A stretch of 64,000 nt of DNA, from positions 372,001-436,000 of the forward strand of contig CAOLHI010001805.1 in NCBI GenBank assembly GCA_948474755.1, given 5' to 3'. Below, one piece after another: positions 63,935 through 64,000 of the stretch. The notes under the pieces are model-generated. The model did no database searches. It saw nothing but the letters and a program-made list of their open reading frames with translations, and was not told the origin of the DNA. Both the position numbers and the translations under genes were made by a program. Source of the stretch: Ctenosaura bakeri. Lineage: Eukaryota; Chordata; Lepidosauria; Squamata; Iguanidae. Position 1 is the stretch's first letter, and every line of letters starts with the position of its first letter.

Positions 63935-64000
63935 TACTTTGCTTTGATGGTATCACACACTTTTCCAATTGTTAGTTCCAACTAGAGTAGACATATCAAG

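Larger units (their letters stand above)
31481..64000. other. GALNT2 first intron (continues beyond the window)
   Basis: More than 32 kb upstream of the stem exon show no further GALNT2 coding sequence and no other gene. Large first introns are known in vertebrate GALNT2. No CpG-rich promoter-like stretch is visible, so the promoter and first exon are probably beyond 64000. Confidence 0.8.

Overview
The window is intron-rich vertebrate nuclear DNA from a non-avian reptile, most likely a squamate (lizard or snake). It is AT-rich, has no operons or close-packed reading frames, and mixes CR1, L2-like, L1, R4/Dong-like and other LINEs with tRNA-derived SINEs whose 3' end reads like the squamate type. 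The species call is an inference from repeat style and protein similarity.

There is one protein-coding gene, on the minus strand: GALNT2, polypeptide N-acetylgalactosaminyltransferase 2, a Golgi enzyme that starts mucin-type O-glycosylation. I located 13 internal exons between 31480 (upstream end) and 1474 (downstream end). All have GT/AG boundaries, and the codon phases match at all 12 junctions. Together they give 1311 nt, 437 codons with no stop. They align without gaps to human GALNT2 residues about 44-480 of 571 (recalled sequence), so human position equals window position plus 43. The set covers the lumenal stem, the whole GT-A catalytic domain and the first repeat of the ricin-type lectin domain. 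The exon with the cytoplasmic tail and membrane anchor must lie to the right of 64000. The exons for the last ~91 residues must lie to the left of position 1.

Layout: 1-1473 is intron. 1474-7765 holds six exons for the second half of the catalytic domain and the start of the lectin domain. 12124-19424 holds five exons for the first half of the catalytic domain, interleaved with SINEs, an L2-like piece and a 2.15-kb LINE with a perfect 12-bp target duplication. 23687-23840 and 31390-31480 are the two stem-side exons. 31481-64000 is one large first intron with no recognisable gene, filled with transposon relics.

Notable non-coding items: two copies of a 200-bp foldback element; four TA-flanked inverted-repeat elements with shared ends but different, often GC-rich, interiors (one carries a minisatellite of hairpin-forming units); a nested repeat stack at 40.5-43.9 kb; a SINE-like unit joining a tRNA-type head to a 5S-rRNA-like body; and a 31-bp-arm hairpin. 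Two microsatellites sit directly on GALNT2 splice sites. I found no CRISPR array, no tRNA or rRNA gene that looks functional, and nothing that amounts to a new multi-gene system.
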